Source: Dyadobacter sp. CY345 | GTDB lineage: Bacteria > Bacteroidota > Bacteroidia > Cytophagales > Spirosomataceae | Assembly (NCBI RefSeq): GCF_021502725.1 | Contig: NZ_JAKFFS010000006.1 | Coordinates: forward strand, 310,001 to 374,000 | DNA length: 64,000 nucleotides | Direction of reading: 5' to 3' | Shown: positions 52,423-63,000 of the stretch, in pieces | How the letters are laid out: every line of letters begins with the position of its first letter | How positions within the stretch are numbered: position 1 is the first letter of the stretch | Notes under the pieces: model-generated | Database searches by the model: none | What the model was told of the DNA's origin: nothing | The model's input: only the letters and a program-made list of their open reading frames with translations | Position numbers and translations under genes: made by a program

Positions 52423-53106
52423 ATGAATACAATACTTAATCTTGAACAAGTAAGTAAGATATATAAAAGCGGCGATCGTTCCCTAACCGTTTTGGATAAT
52501 ATAAGTTTTTCTGTTGAAGCCGGCTCGACGATGTCTATCGTTGGACCATCGGGAAGTGGAAAAACAACGCTTTTAGGATTATGTGCCGGGCTCGACCGCT
52601 CCTCATCAGGAAAAGTTGAATTACACGAAACCCGTCTGGACGGCCTGAGCGAAGATCAGCTGGCGGCAGTTCGTAATCAGTATGTCGGATTTATTTTCCA
52701 GAACTTCCAACTCATGCCGACGCTGACTGCGCTTGAAAATGTGATGGTCCCGCTGGAATTGCGCGGCGAAAAAAATATTCGTCCACGGGCCCTGGATCTT
52801 TTGGATAAAGTTGGACTTGCTGAGCGTAGTCACCACTATCCTACGCAACTGAGTGGCGGGGAGCAACAGCGCGTTTCGCTGGCGAGGGCATTTTCCAACA
52901 AACCTCAAATACTTTTTGCTGACGAACCTACTGGTAATCTGGATGCTGAAACGAGCGAAAAAGTGGTTAAATTACTTTTTGATCTAAACAGAGAAGCAGG
53001 AACAACATTGGTCGTCGTCACGCACGATTTGGATCTTGCCGCAAAAACGCAAAGGATTATCAAAATTAAAGGAGGAAAAATAATCTCCGATACACAGACA
53101 AAATGA
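52423..53106 (+). CDS. ABC transporter ATP-binding protein (YbbA/LolD-like)
   Basis: 227 residues from the ATG at 52423, next to an in-frame TTG at 52420. All ABC motifs are present: Walker A 'GPSGSGKTTLL', Q loop in 'FIFQNFQLMPTL', signature 'LSGGEQQRVSLARAF', Walker B 'ILFADEPTGNLD' and the H loop in 'VVVTHDLDLA'. It belongs to the MacB/LolD/FtsE branch, which works with FtsX-like permeases. It overlaps the following permease gene by four bases (ATGA), so the two are translationally coupled. Confidence 0.95.
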   Translation: MNTILNLEQVSKIYKSGDRSLTVLDNISFSVEAGSTMSIVGPSGSGKTTLLGLCAGLDRSSSGKVELHETRLDGLSEDQLAAVRNQYVGFIFQNFQLMPTLTALENVMVPLELRGEKNIRPRALDLLDKVGLAERSHHYPTQLSGGEQQRVSLARAFSNKPQILFADEPTGNLDAETSEKVVKLLFDLNREAGTTLVVVTHDLDLAAKTQRIIKIKGGKIISDTQTK

Positions 53107-55670
53107 TTTCTTCCGACGATTCTTTTGATAACAAAAACAGCCTGAACTTTCCATGGCTTTTGCAAATGGCCTGGCGCGATAGCCGGAAAAACCGATCGAG
53201 ACTTCTCCTTTTTGTATCGTCCATCGTGCTGGGTATTGCTGCCCTTGTGGCAATCTATTCCCTGGGCGACAATCTCAGACAAAATATCGATAGTCAGGCA
53301 GCGGAACTTCTTGGAGCCGATCTTCAGGTTTCTGGAAATCGTCCCGTAACAGGAAATACAAAAAAACTGATCGATTCGCTTGGCACAGAACGTTCGGAAG
53401 AAAGAAGTTTTGCATCGATGATTTTATTTCCAAAAAGTGGCGGAAATCGTTTGGCTCAGGTAAAAGCGCTGGACGGAAATTTTCCATTTTATGGAGAATT
53501 GGAAACAATTCCTGCAACTGCCGGAAAAGATTTCAGGTTAGGAAAACAAGCAATTGTGGACCAGACACTTATGCTGCAATACAATGCAAAAGTTGGCGAT
53601 TCTATAAAAGTAGGAGAAGAAACATTTGGTATTGCCGGTATTCTGATGAAAGCTCCGGGACAAACCGGGCTCACGAGCTCAGTCGCCCCCTCGGTTTACA
53701 TTCCGATGAAGTATCTTGACCAAACCGGCCTGATGCAAAAAGGAAGTCGGGTTGCATACAGACATTATATTAAGTTCAAACCCAATACGGACGTTGAAAA
53801 GCTGCTGAAAACCATAGAACCGAGGCTGGACGCGGCAGACCTGGACAATAAAACTGTACAAAGTCAAAAAGAGGATACCGGCAGATCTTTTAAGGATCTG
53901 ACTCAATTTCTGGCACTTGTCGGTTTCATCGCACTTCTGCTTGGATGTATAGGTGTTGCCAGCGCAGTTCATATTTACATTCGCGAAAAACTTAACTCCA
54001 TCGCAATTTTACGTTGTCTGGGTGTGAAAGGTTATCAGGCTTTTTTAATTTACCTCATTCAAATCGCTGGAATTGGTCTTTTCGGGTCAATTTTAGGTGC
54101 CGGACTGGGAAGCATCATTCAGCAATTTTTACCCATCGTACTTAAAGATTTTCTACCTTTTGAACTTACCACCGGAATTTCATGGCCAGCCATTGGACAG
54201 GGAATTGGTATCGGACTAATCATTTCCATACTTTTTGCAATGCCTCCCTTGGTTGGCATCCGAAAAATCTCTCCTTTGAATGTTCTTCGCAATACCAGTG
54301 AAACCAGCGGAGTTGAAAAAGATCCGGTTATCTGGGTCGTGTACATTCTGATCATCCTGTTCATTTTCGGATTTTCTTATCTACAAACGCGGAACCTAAT
54401 TCAGGCTTTATCTTTTACAGGCGGTATCCTCGGTTCTTTCATTGTTCTCACTGCGATTGCGACGGGGCTTATGTGGCTGGTGCGGAGATTTTTCCCTTCT
54501 TCATGGAGTTATCTGTGGAGACAAGGGCTTGCAAATTTATTCCGTCCCAACAATCAGACCGTAATTCTGATTGTCTCCATTGGCCTGGGCACTTTATTTA
54601 TTTGTACTTTATTTTTCACACAGACCATTCTCCTGAACCGCGTAAAATTGTCTTCAAGCGGCAACAAGCCTAATATTGTTCTTTTTGATATACAATCAAA
54701 TCAAAAAGATGCTGTCATCTCGCTTGCGAAACAACAAGGATTACCGGCGGATGAAACGGTCCCAATTGTCAACATGCGACTGGAATCAGTCAATGGAAAA
54801 AACGGCTCAGAGATTAAAAATGACTCTTTGAAAAAACAATCGAGGCGAATTTTTGGTCGGGAATATCGGGTAACATTCCGCGATTCATTAACTGCTTCTG
54901 AGAAAATGGTTCAGGGCAAATGGACAAGCTCTTTTACGGATCAGTCAAAACTTGTTCCGATTTCTATCGAAGAAGGTTTTGCTGAAAGGAATCAAATAAA
55001 GTTGGGCGATACGCTCCTGTTCAATGTACAAGGCGCAATGATGCAGACTGTTGTTGGCAGCATGCGTGAGGTAAACTGGGCGGAGGTCCAGACCAATTTT
55101 CTTGTTGTTTTTCCAAAAGGAGTCCTTGAAGAAGCACCTCAATTCCATGTCTTGCTTACTCGTGTCACCTCTCCTGAAATGTCTGCGAGATTCCAGACTG
55201 CACTGGTTCAAAGATTTCCCAACGTTTCCATTATTGACCTTGCGTTGGTTCTCAAAGTCATTGACGAACTGTTTAGTAAAATAGGATTTGTCATCCGTTT
55301 TATGGCAGGGTTCAGTATTTTGACCGGTCTTGTCGTACTGATTTCATCTGTATTGATTAGTAAATACCAACGGTTGCAGGAAAGTGTTTTGCTTAGAACG
55401 CTTGGTGCCAGCCGGAAGCAGATCTTTGCAATCACGGCACTGGAATATTTCTTTTTGGGGGCGATGGCAGCTGCTACTGGCATCATCCTGGCTTTGATAA
55501 GCAGTTTTGCATTAGCAAAATTCACCTTTGAGACAGAATTCAAGCCGGAATTGCTGCCGGTATTAATCTTATTTCTGCTGGTTTCCGGGTTGACCGTTTT
55601 TATCGGATTGATAAATAGCCGGGGAATATTATCCAAATCTCCGCTGGAAGTTTTACGGCAAGACGTTTAA
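53103..55670 (+). CDS. ABC transporter permease with two FtsX domains (YbbP-like)
   Basis: 855 residues. An N-terminal membrane segment ('LLLFVSSIVLGIAALVAIYS') and a MacB-type periplasmic domain are followed by the first FtsX domain (about 270-400, with 'IREKLNSIAILRCLGVKGYQ'). Two more helices and a second periplasmic domain precede the last FtsX domain (about 730-850, 'QESVLLRTLGASRKQIFAIT'). The duplicated layout is that of YbbP/YbbM-type permeases, which are thought to extract or modify lipophilic substrates. The partner ATPase is the preceding gene. Confidence 0.93.
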   Translation: MISSDDSFDNKNSLNFPWLLQMAWRDSRKNRSRLLLFVSSIVLGIAALVAIYSLGDNLRQNIDSQAAELLGADLQVSGNRPVTGNTKKLIDSLGTERSEERSFASMILFPKSGGNRLAQVKALDGNFPFYGELETIPATAGKDFRLGKQAIVDQTLMLQYNAKVGDSIKVGEETFGIAGILMKAPGQTGLTSSVAPSVYIPMKYLDQTGLMQKGSRVAYRHYIKFKPNTDVEKLLKTIEPRLDAADLDNKTVQSQKEDTGRSFKDLTQFLALVGFIALLLGCIGVASAVHIYIREKLNSIAILRCLGVKGYQAFLIYLIQIAGIGLFGSILGAGLGSIIQQFLPIVLKDFLPFELTTGISWPAIGQGIGIGLIISILFAMPPLVGIRKISPLNVLRNTSETSGVEKDPVIWVVYILIILFIFGFSYLQTRNLIQALSFTGGILGSFIVLTAIATGLMWLVRRFFPSSWSYLWRQGLANLFRPNNQTVILIVSIGLGTLFICTLFFTQTILLNRVKLSSSGNKPNIVLFDIQSNQKDAVISLAKQQGLPADETVPIVNMRLESVNGKNGSEIKNDSLKKQSRRIFGREYRVTFRDSLTASEKMVQGKWTSSFTDQSKLVPISIEEGFAERNQIKLGDTLLFNVQGAMMQTVVGSMREVNWAEVQTNFLVVFPKGVLEEAPQFHVLLTRVTSPEMSARFQTALVQRFPNVSIIDLALVLKVIDELFSKIGFVIRFMAGFSILTGLVVLISSVLISKYQRLQESVLLRTLGASRKQIFAITALEYFFLGAMAAATGIILALISSFALAKFTFETEFKPELLPVLILFLLVSGLTVFIGLINSRGILSKSPLEVLRQDV

Positions 55671-55702
55671 GTTGATTCGAGAAATTTCGATGGAACAGAT
55701 AA

Positions 55703-56269
55703 TTATTTCTCTGGATGAATTCGAAGAAGTGTGTCCAAACTGATACCCAGATAAGACGCGATATGTTCCAAAGGAACCCGTTCTACGATTTGAGGTTGGA
55801 TAAGGAGCATGTAGTCGTATCGCTTCCTGGCTGTGTCAAGTTTAAATAATTTCGCCTGTTCCTCCTGCCGGGCTAAAACACCTTCCATGAGTTTCCGACC
55901 CATGGCATCGATTTCCGATGACCGGCTGAAAAGTTCATAAAGCTTATCCTTATCGAATATAACTGCTTCCAAATCTTCCTCAGCCAGGATGGCATACTCC
56001 GATCCTTTTTCTTGCTTCAGACTGCGTATGTTTGTAGCTAATTCATTTTCGAAATAGAAATTGGTGTTCAGCTCCTGACCTTCGTGGCTGTAAACAGCTC
56101 TGCAATACCCAGTTTCAATGTAGAAAATGGATTTACAGAGTTCACCGGTTTTCAGCAACGCCTCCCCTTTCTGAAAATGGCGCGTCGTTAAAACCTTAAT
56201 TAAGGCATCCCAATTTTTTTCAGATGTTTCGGGGTAATGAAGCTTTATATAAGTGTAAAGATTTTCCAA
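55703..56269 (-). CDS. Crp/Fnr-family transcriptional regulator
   Basis: 188 residues. The cyclic-nucleotide-binding-like beta-roll occupies the first 120 residues ('GEALLKTGELCKSIFYIETG', 'ELNTNFYFENELATNIRSL'). A helical linker and a short HTH ('VPLEHIASYLGISLDTLLRI') follow. The key Arg/Glu pair of cAMP binders is not evident, so the ligand is unknown, as for most Bacteroidota members of this family. It is divergent from the alpha/beta hydrolase gene with a 389-base gap that contains a TGTG-N6-CACA dyad, its likely operator. Confidence 0.9.
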   Translation of the reverse strand: MENLYTYIKLHYPETSEKNWDALIKVLTTRHFQKGEALLKTGELCKSIFYIETGYCRAVYSHEGQELNTNFYFENELATNIRSLKQEKGSEYAILAEEDLEAVIFDKDKLYELFSRSSEIDAMGRKLMEGVLARQEEQAKLFKLDTARKRYDYMLLIQPQIVERVPLEHIASYLGISLDTLLRIHPEK

Positions 56270-56658
56270 GTTTCAAGGATTTAAGTAAAAATCTAACTTA
56301 TATTTTTATAAATCACATTATCTAAGCTAAAATAACGTGTGCGTACCCACAATGACCCTTATTTACAATTAATTATAAAATTTATTAAGTTTTCTTATTA
56401 ATTCAAAACATTATTGAATTACTTATTCGTGATAGAATATTCTTAACAATGGAGGTGAAATAATTTGATAGACTTGGGCGACAGATTACAACGGATTCTA
56501 ACACTTTATCGAAAAAAAATAGTTTTTACACGACGCAAAAAGCTGGCCCCAAGAGTTATTCAAATTTTGGAATGATTATTTTAAATGCCGATTTACCTGA
56601 CTTATAATTTCTTAAAGCGGGCTTTTTCATCAAACTAAATTCTAAATTTTACATCGTT
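56270..56658. other. Long divergent regulatory region, 389 bases
   Basis: AT-rich region between the Crp/Fnr gene (-) and the alpha/beta hydrolase gene (+). Apart from the dyad at 56338-56351 I see no RNA gene, riboswitch-like fold or coding frame. Promoters for both genes must lie here, but none matches the consensus well. Confidence 0.5.
56338..56351. promoter_or_regulatory. Candidate Crp/Fnr operator (TGTG-N6-CACA dyad)
   Basis: TGTGCGTACCCACA is self-complementary in 6 of 7 base pairs and has the TGTG/CACA half-sites with the six-base spacer used by Crp-type proteins. It lies 69 bases upstream of the Crp/Fnr gene's start codon and 307 bases upstream of the hydrolase gene. Confidence 0.5.
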
Positions 56659-57564
56659 ATGAATTTCATAGAATCTTCGTCAAATACAAGCGAGACGCCT
56701 GTTAAGTTATTTGTTCAGGATGTCGGACAGGGAAAACCGGTTGTGTTTATAGCCGGATGGCCTTTAAGCAGTGAAATGTGGGAATACCAGTTTAACGTTT
56801 TGCCGAAACATTTCATACGCTGTATCGGTTATGATCGTCGCGGCTTTGGAAAATCTGATAAGCCATGGGATGGTTATGATTACGATACGCTGGCTTCCGA
56901 CTTAAATGCTGTCTTGGAAGAGCTGGATCTTTATGATGTCACACTTGTCGGATTTTCTATGGGCGGTGGAGAAGTTGTCCGTTACCTTTCGCAATTCGGC
57001 GACAAGAGAATAGCGCGCGTTGCTCTGATAAGTTCTGTTGTTCCATTTATGCTGAAAACAGACAATAATCCGGATGGTCTTCCAAAGGAAATGTTTGATG
57101 GATTCGTAGAAAGTGCCGAGGACGACAGACCTAAATTCCTTGCTGAATTTGCCAAATCATTCTATGGCAACTCTTTCCTGAACTCCAACGTAAGCGATGA
57201 AATACTGATATGGCATAACGCTCTGGCTTTGCAGGCATCGGGACGGGCGACCAGCCGTTGTATACGATCTTTTAGCGAAACTGACTTCCGTGCAGACTTG
57301 GCAGAAATAAAAATACCCGTATTGATCATTCATGGTGATGCTGACAAGACTGTCCCTATCGAAGTGAGCGGACAGAAAACATCTGAACTGCTACCGGAGG
57401 CACAATACATCGTCTATGAAGGTGCGCCGCACGGACTCTTTATCACTGAAAAAGAAAGATTAAATCAGGATTTAATAAACTTCATTGGCGGTATTGTTCA
57501 TGAAGACAGTGATCTTAATGATGATGACGAAGACAATTTTGCTTCAAGTGTAGGAAATTTATAG
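56659..57564 (+). CDS. Alpha/beta hydrolase (chloroperoxidase-like)
   Basis: 301 residues. The fold is clear: the nucleophile elbow 'VGFSMGGGEVVRYL' (Ser), the acid in 'IHGDADKTVPIE' (Asp) and the base in 'EGAPHGLFITEKERLNQDL' (His). 'FIAGWPLSSEMWEYQ' holds the oxyanion region. This matches non-haem haloperoxidase / arylesterase-type hydrolases. The C terminus has an extra acidic tail with eight Asp/Glu in ten residues ('DSDLNDDDED'). It is followed by the SDR gene 104 bases downstream. Confidence 0.92.
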   Translation: MNFIESSSNTSETPVKLFVQDVGQGKPVVFIAGWPLSSEMWEYQFNVLPKHFIRCIGYDRRGFGKSDKPWDGYDYDTLASDLNAVLEELDLYDVTLVGFSMGGGEVVRYLSQFGDKRIARVALISSVVPFMLKTDNNPDGLPKEMFDGFVESAEDDRPKFLAEFAKSFYGNSFLNSNVSDEILIWHNALALQASGRATSRCIRSFSETDFRADLAEIKIPVLIIHGDADKTVPIEVSGQKTSELLPEAQYIVYEGAPHGLFITEKERLNQDLINFIGGIVHEDSDLNDDDEDNFASSVGNL

Positions 57565-57668
57565 GAGGCTTTTAAAGGCAAAGCTGCTCTCTGTTATCAG
57601 GCAAGTCTGATCCAGGGAGCTTTTGTCAGTTATACAGGGATAAGAATTACTTACTTAACGTGAAAAAT

Positions 57669-58436
57669 ATGTTTTCAGAAAAACTTAATCTAACCGGAAA
57701 AACTGCTGTTATAACAGGTTCAAGCCAGGGAATCGGTGAAGGAATAGCAAACACATTTGCAGAATTTGGGGCTAATATTGTCTTGCATCACCACGATGGC
57801 GAAGAAGATGCTGAAAAAATTGCCGCTTACTTAAAGGAGAAATACAAAGTCGATGTTCATATAGTTCAGGCAGATTTTACAGATAAAAACGGAGTAAAAA
57901 AATTCTATGACTCTATCATGGAAAAAGTAGAAAAGGTTGATATCCTAGTGCTGAATGCTTCAATACAAAAAGCTAAGAATTGGCAAGATTACACACCCGC
58001 TGATTTTGACGATCATATAGAAGCAAATTTTAAATCAACATTTTTCCTGATGCAGTATTTAGCTCCTGCAATGGTTGAAAGAAATTGGGGCAGAATTCTA
58101 ACCATAGGCAGCGTACAGCAGGTAAAACCACACCCGAACATGATCGCGTATGCTGCCATGAAATCTGCTGTTTTAAATCTCGTACAAAATATTGCTATGC
58201 AGCTTGCAGATAAGGGAGTTACAGTAAACAACCTGGCGCCCGGCGTTATTTCGACACCACGGATTGACGAGCACGTACCCGAGGCAGATGAAAGAATTCT
58301 TCAACGGTTGCATACGCCATCAGGCGAAATCGGCGTACCCGAAGATTGTGCAGGTATGGCGCTCTTTCTTTGCTCTGATGCCGGAAAGTTTATAACCGGG
58401 CAAAATATTTTCGTAGACGGAGGTATGAGTCTCTAA
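57669..58436 (+). CDS. SDR-family oxidoreductase
   Basis: About 255 residues from the ATG at 57669; a GTG at 57660 is equally possible. The Rossmann motif is 'TAVITGSSQGIGEGIANTFA', the NNAG motif is altered to 'LVLNASIQKAK', and the catalytic Ser-Tyr-Lys are in 'LTIGSVQQVKPHPNMIAYAA' with 'MKSA' following. 'FITGQNIFVDGGMSL' is the classic SDR C terminus. It should oxidise or reduce a hydroxyl or carbonyl group with NAD(P). It may share a transcript with the hydrolase upstream. Confidence 0.92.
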   Translation: MFSEKLNLTGKTAVITGSSQGIGEGIANTFAEFGANIVLHHHDGEEDAEKIAAYLKEKYKVDVHIVQADFTDKNGVKKFYDSIMEKVEKVDILVLNASIQKAKNWQDYTPADFDDHIEANFKSTFFLMQYLAPAMVERNWGRILTIGSVQQVKPHPNMIAYAAMKSAVLNLVQNIAMQLADKGVTVNNLAPGVISTPRIDEHVPEADERILQRLHTPSGEIGVPEDCAGMALFLCSDAGKFITGQNIFVDGGMSL

Positions 58437-58490
58437 AACATAATAAACAGATTCAAGATTAACAGCCGGTTTAACTGTATTCAATATAAA

Positions 58491-58534
58491 AAAATAGCCA
58501 TGCTCTATACATCTATCCGGAGCATGACTATTTT
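58491..58534. terminator. Bidirectional intrinsic terminator
   Basis: AAAATAGCCATGCTC (58491-58505) pairs with GAGCATGACTATTTT (58520-58534) with one mismatch, then a T run. It lies between the SDR gene (+) and the DUF1501 gene (-). Confidence 0.85.
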
Positions 58535-58580
58535 TTTTTGTCATTAACAAAACGTTGAACGCAGCGATAAAGAATGATTT

Positions 58581-60095
58581 TCAAGACAAAATATCCCTCA
58601 CAACGGATCCATGTACGTCAGTAAGCCGGAATCGTCGCCCCTGAAATTTGTAGGTCAGGCGCTCGTGGTCAACGCCCATCAGGTGCATTAGGGTAGCCTG
58701 AAAATCATGTACATGAACCGGGTCCTTCACGATATTATAACTAAAATCATCTGTTTCACCATAACTGATACCTGGCTTCACTCCTGCCCCTGCCATCCAC
58801 ATCGTAAAACATCTGGGGTGATGATCTCGCCCGTAATCGTCAGCCGTAAGCTTACCCTGAGAATATACCGTCCGCCCAAATTCACCACCCCAGATCACAA
58901 GCGTATCTTCCAGAAGCCCTCTCCTTTTCAAATCCATAATCAACGCTGCCGTTGGCTGATCTGTGTTTTTACACTGATGCGCAATACCTTTTGGCAAACC
59001 CCCATGGTTATCCCAGCCCTGATGATACAGCTGAACAAATTTGACGTCTTTCTCAATCAGTTTTCTTGCCAGAATGCAATTTGCAGCATAAGTTCCGGCA
59101 TCACGGCTGTCGGGGCCATAAAGCTCAAACACCTCGTCAGGTTCATCTTTTGTATCCATCACTTCGGGCACTGAGGTTTGCATCCGGTATGCCATTTCGT
59201 ACTGAGAAATCCGCGCATCTACTTCGGGATCACCATAGGCTTCATTTTGTAACTGATACAGTTTTTTCAGATAGTCCAGCATTTCTTTCCGATCTGTTCC
59301 GTCATAACCTTCGGGATTATTTAAAAACAAAACCGGGTCTTTTCCTGATCGAAATTGTACGCCCTGATGTTTGGAGGGCAAAAAACCGTTACCCCAAAGA
59401 CGCGCATACAAGGGCTGATCTTTCGATCCGTTTTTCGAAACCAAAACAATAAAAGTCGGAAGGTTCTGATTGTCTGACCCAAGACCGTAACTTACCCAGG
59501 AGCCAATCGACGGCCTTCCGGGAAGCTGGTTTCCGGTTTGAAAAAAGGTAATGGCCGGATCGTGGTTGATCGCTTCGGAATGGATTGATTTAATGATGCA
59601 AAGCTCGTCTATAACTTTCGCAGTATGCGGCAACAGCTCACTGACCCAGGTTCCACTTTTTCCAAACTGATTAAATTTATATATTGAAGGTACCATCGGA
59701 AGTGCGCTTTGATTGGCACTCATACCGGTAAGCCGCTGCCCCTGACGAACTGAATCAGGAAGATTCTGACCAGCCAGATCTACCAATTTCGGTTTGTAAT
59801 CAAACGTCTCAAACTGAGACGGACCGCCGCTCATAAACAGATAAATCACCCGTTTTGCTTTCGGAGCAATATGGGGCAATGCTTTAAGTATTTCCTGTTC
59901 AAAATCCGTAGCGTTTTCCGGCGCAGATACCTGCGATGTATTCAAAATCTTTCCGGCACCCAGCAGCGAACCCATGGCAAGCGCACCTAATCCCAGCGAT
60001 GTTTTGGTTAGAAAACGCCGCCTGTCCAGCTTTTTATTCAGTTGGTCAAATTCGGGACCATTCAGTCTAAATTCTTCGTCGTGATGCTGTGACAT
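58581..60095 (-). CDS. DUF1501 protein (sulfatase-like fold, exported)
   Basis: 504 residues. A Tat-type signal ('DRRRFLTKTSLGLGALAMG') marks export. Family motifs are 'RVIYLFMSGGPSQFETFDYK', 'FVQLYHQGWDNHGGLPKG', 'TLVIWGGEFGRTVYSQG' and 'DHHPRCFTMWMAGAGVKPG'. DUF1501 proteins have an alkaline-phosphatase/sulfatase-like core and are common in Planctomycetes and Bacteroidota next to DUF1553 partners; their substrates are not established. It lies three bases after the DUF1553 gene in the same operon. Confidence 0.92.
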   Translation of the reverse strand: MSQHHDEEFRLNGPEFDQLNKKLDRRRFLTKTSLGLGALAMGSLLGAGKILNTSQVSAPENATDFEQEILKALPHIAPKAKRVIYLFMSGGPSQFETFDYKPKLVDLAGQNLPDSVRQGQRLTGMSANQSALPMVPSIYKFNQFGKSGTWVSELLPHTAKVIDELCIIKSIHSEAINHDPAITFFQTGNQLPGRPSIGSWVSYGLGSDNQNLPTFIVLVSKNGSKDQPLYARLWGNGFLPSKHQGVQFRSGKDPVLFLNNPEGYDGTDRKEMLDYLKKLYQLQNEAYGDPEVDARISQYEMAYRMQTSVPEVMDTKDEPDEVFELYGPDSRDAGTYAANCILARKLIEKDVKFVQLYHQGWDNHGGLPKGIAHQCKNTDQPTAALIMDLKRRGLLEDTLVIWGGEFGRTVYSQGKLTADDYGRDHHPRCFTMWMAGAGVKPGISYGETDDFSYNIVKDPVHVHDFQATLMHLMGVDHERLTYKFQGRRFRLTDVHGSVVRDILS

Positions 60096-60098
60096 AGA

Positions 60099-63000
60099 TT
60101 ATCTTTTGGTCAATGTTGCGTCCGAATTCAATATGGTACTTGCGACTACCGCGTTTGCAGCTATCGAAGCTACGTCTGATTTTTTATCAATGCTGACTTG
60201 TCCCGCGCTAAGCCAGCCGACTGCTTTTTGAGGTGATTTTTTAAATTTTTGATATTCGCTCCTTTGCATTGTTTCAAGCAAATCAATCTCTTTTACAGAA
60301 GGCTTCCGGCCGGTAAGTTTTCTATATGCCATAATAATAGCCTGTCTGTTATCAGAAATCCGGCTCATTTTCTCTCCCAATACTTTCATCGCTTCTACAA
60401 AAGTTATATCATTCAGTGTCACCAAAGCCTGTAACGGTGTATTGGTTTTCTGTCTTCTGACAACGCAAAAACTTCGGGACGTCGCGTCGAATGTGGAAAG
60501 TGTGGGATTGGGAACAGACCTTTTTACGATCACATATAAACTCCTTCGGTAAACAATCTTACCGGAATCCGGCTTGTAAGTCGTGTTATTTATTTCCCAT
60601 AACCCGTCGGGTTGGTATGGTTTCACACTTTCCCCGCCAATTTTGTCGTTTATCAATCCACTGGCCATCAATACATTATCGCGGATCATTTCAGCAGTCA
60701 TCCGGTTAGAAGGCCCGCGGGCCAATAATCTGTTTTCAGGATCTTTATCCCGATTTTCTTTGGAGGTTTTTGAGTCCTGACAGTAAGTTGACGACATGAC
60801 AATCATTTTATTTAATTTTTTAACGTCCCAACCCGATTCCTGAAAACTGATTGCCAGCCAGTCTAGCAGTTCAGGGTGGCTCGGAAGCTCGCCCTGATTG
60901 CCAAAATCTTCGGTGGTTTTGACAATTCCGGTTCCAAAGAAATTTTGCCAGAAACGGTTTACAGCGACTCTGGCCGTCAGCGGATTTTCTTGATCTGTCA
61001 ACCAAAGCGCAAGACCATATCTGTTTTTAGGAAGATTTTTCGGGAATTTCAATATAGATTCAGGCGTATTTGGCGAAACTTCCTCACCAAACGCATCATA
61101 ATTACCGCGCAAAAGAACATGAGTTTTTTTCGGCTTATTCATTTCCTGCATGACCATTAGCTCGCGAATATTTTCCGAAGAATCAGCCAGCATTGTTCTC
61201 GTTCTTGTTAATTTATTGGAAGCCGAAATGACTTTTGGAGATAGTGCTGAGAAATAGTATGCTTTTAATATCTCAATATCTTGCCTGGACATTTGTTCTT
61301 TTGCCTTACCAACGATTGTTTCCCAGGAGTTTTTCCGGGCCAGAATTCCGATTTCATAATCAGTCAAGACCCCGTCATATACTATTACATCATCAACCTT
61401 CCCACCTTTAAAACCCAATCCACGCCACCATCCACCAATCTGCAAACCAGGCTGTTTTTCAACTTTAAATAGAATATCTTTTGTCAACTGATCCATTGTC
61501 GTTTCCATTACGCATTTTTTTCCATCAAGAAATAGATTAAAACCACCTGCTTTTGACGAGCCATCATAAGTGACAGTCAACTGAATCCACTGGTCCCGGG
61601 GAATTCCCTTTTGCGTTATTTTTGTAATTGCGTTAGACGGTGCGGTATGTGCCATATTGAGTTCCAGCCTGTCATCTTTCAGGTATAAATGATAACCTCT
61701 GAAATTATAAAGTCGCTCAGCCTGAGACTTATGTAAGATCACGCCTTCTTTAAGATCTTTCGGAATATTTAACCAGACACCGATACTGAAAGGCTGCGAA
61801 CGGCGGAACACACCAGTCTGGTCAAGATCTAAAAAAACATCACCGTTCATCACCAAAGCTTGCCCGTTGTCATGGGTCACAAAAACGGGGTTATCTCCCG
61901 TTTGCCCTGATTCTCTTTTCATGATACCTTTTTGTTTCGGCTTTACAGCGTTTCTTAACGCGTTTTTTTCAAAAGAAAAATGCGCCTGCAAATTCGGTTT
62001 CGGTAAGTTTTCCGTTCCCAACTCCCTGTATTTTTGCTTATTAATCCATTGTTGAAAATCAGTTTCAGAAGCCGCTTTTGCCTTCTCAACCTCCAATTCC
62101 TCTGAAGCGATCCGGGAATTTATAAACCGAAGCATTTTTTCCTGCTGATCGGTCGGCAACATCAACGTCGGTGTCGGCAATGCGTCGTCCCAGGAAATCT
62201 GCCCGGCTTCTTTTACATTATTAAAAAAGCTAAAAAGCTGGTAATAATTCTTTTGCGAGATAGGATCGTATTTATGGTCGTGACATTTTGCACAGCCTAC
62301 GGAAATTCCAAGCATTGCATCACCAAAAGTATTAGTTCGGTCTATTACATATTCCGTCTGAAATTCTTCCTCCACGATCCCACCTTCCATATTTTGCTGA
62401 TGATTCCGATTGAAGGCAGTCGCGATAATCATATCCTTGGTCGGCTTTGGCATTAAATCTCCCGCAAGCTGCCATTGCACAAATTTGTCGTAGCGCAGGT
62501 TTTTGTTAAAGGCATTGATAACCCAATCGCGATACGGCGACATGTCACGCAGCCTGTCCACAGTATACCCATGAGAATCTGCAAAACGAGCCAGATCAAG
62601 CCAGTCGACGGCCATTTTCTCACCGTAGTGAAGTGATTTGAAAAGCCGGTCAACTTGTTTTTCATAAGCATTAGTGCTTTTATCATTCAAAAATGTATTA
62701 ATTTCTTCCAGCGTTGGTGGAAGCCCGGTCAGATCCAGCGAAACCCTGCGCAGCAACAACTCCTTGTCGGACTCCAAGGAAGGCGTCAATTTTTCCTGTT
62801 CAAGTTTGGCGAGAATATAATGGTCAATCGCATTTTCGACCCACTTTTGGTCTTTTACCTCAGGCAGATCTGGTTTTTTAGGTTTTACAAAAGCCCAATG
62901 AGGCTTATATTCAGCGCCATCCTCAATCCATTTGATCAAAACAGCCTTTTCTTTGGCGGTCAGGCTCAGATGTGAATCTTTGGTTGGCATCATATATTTC

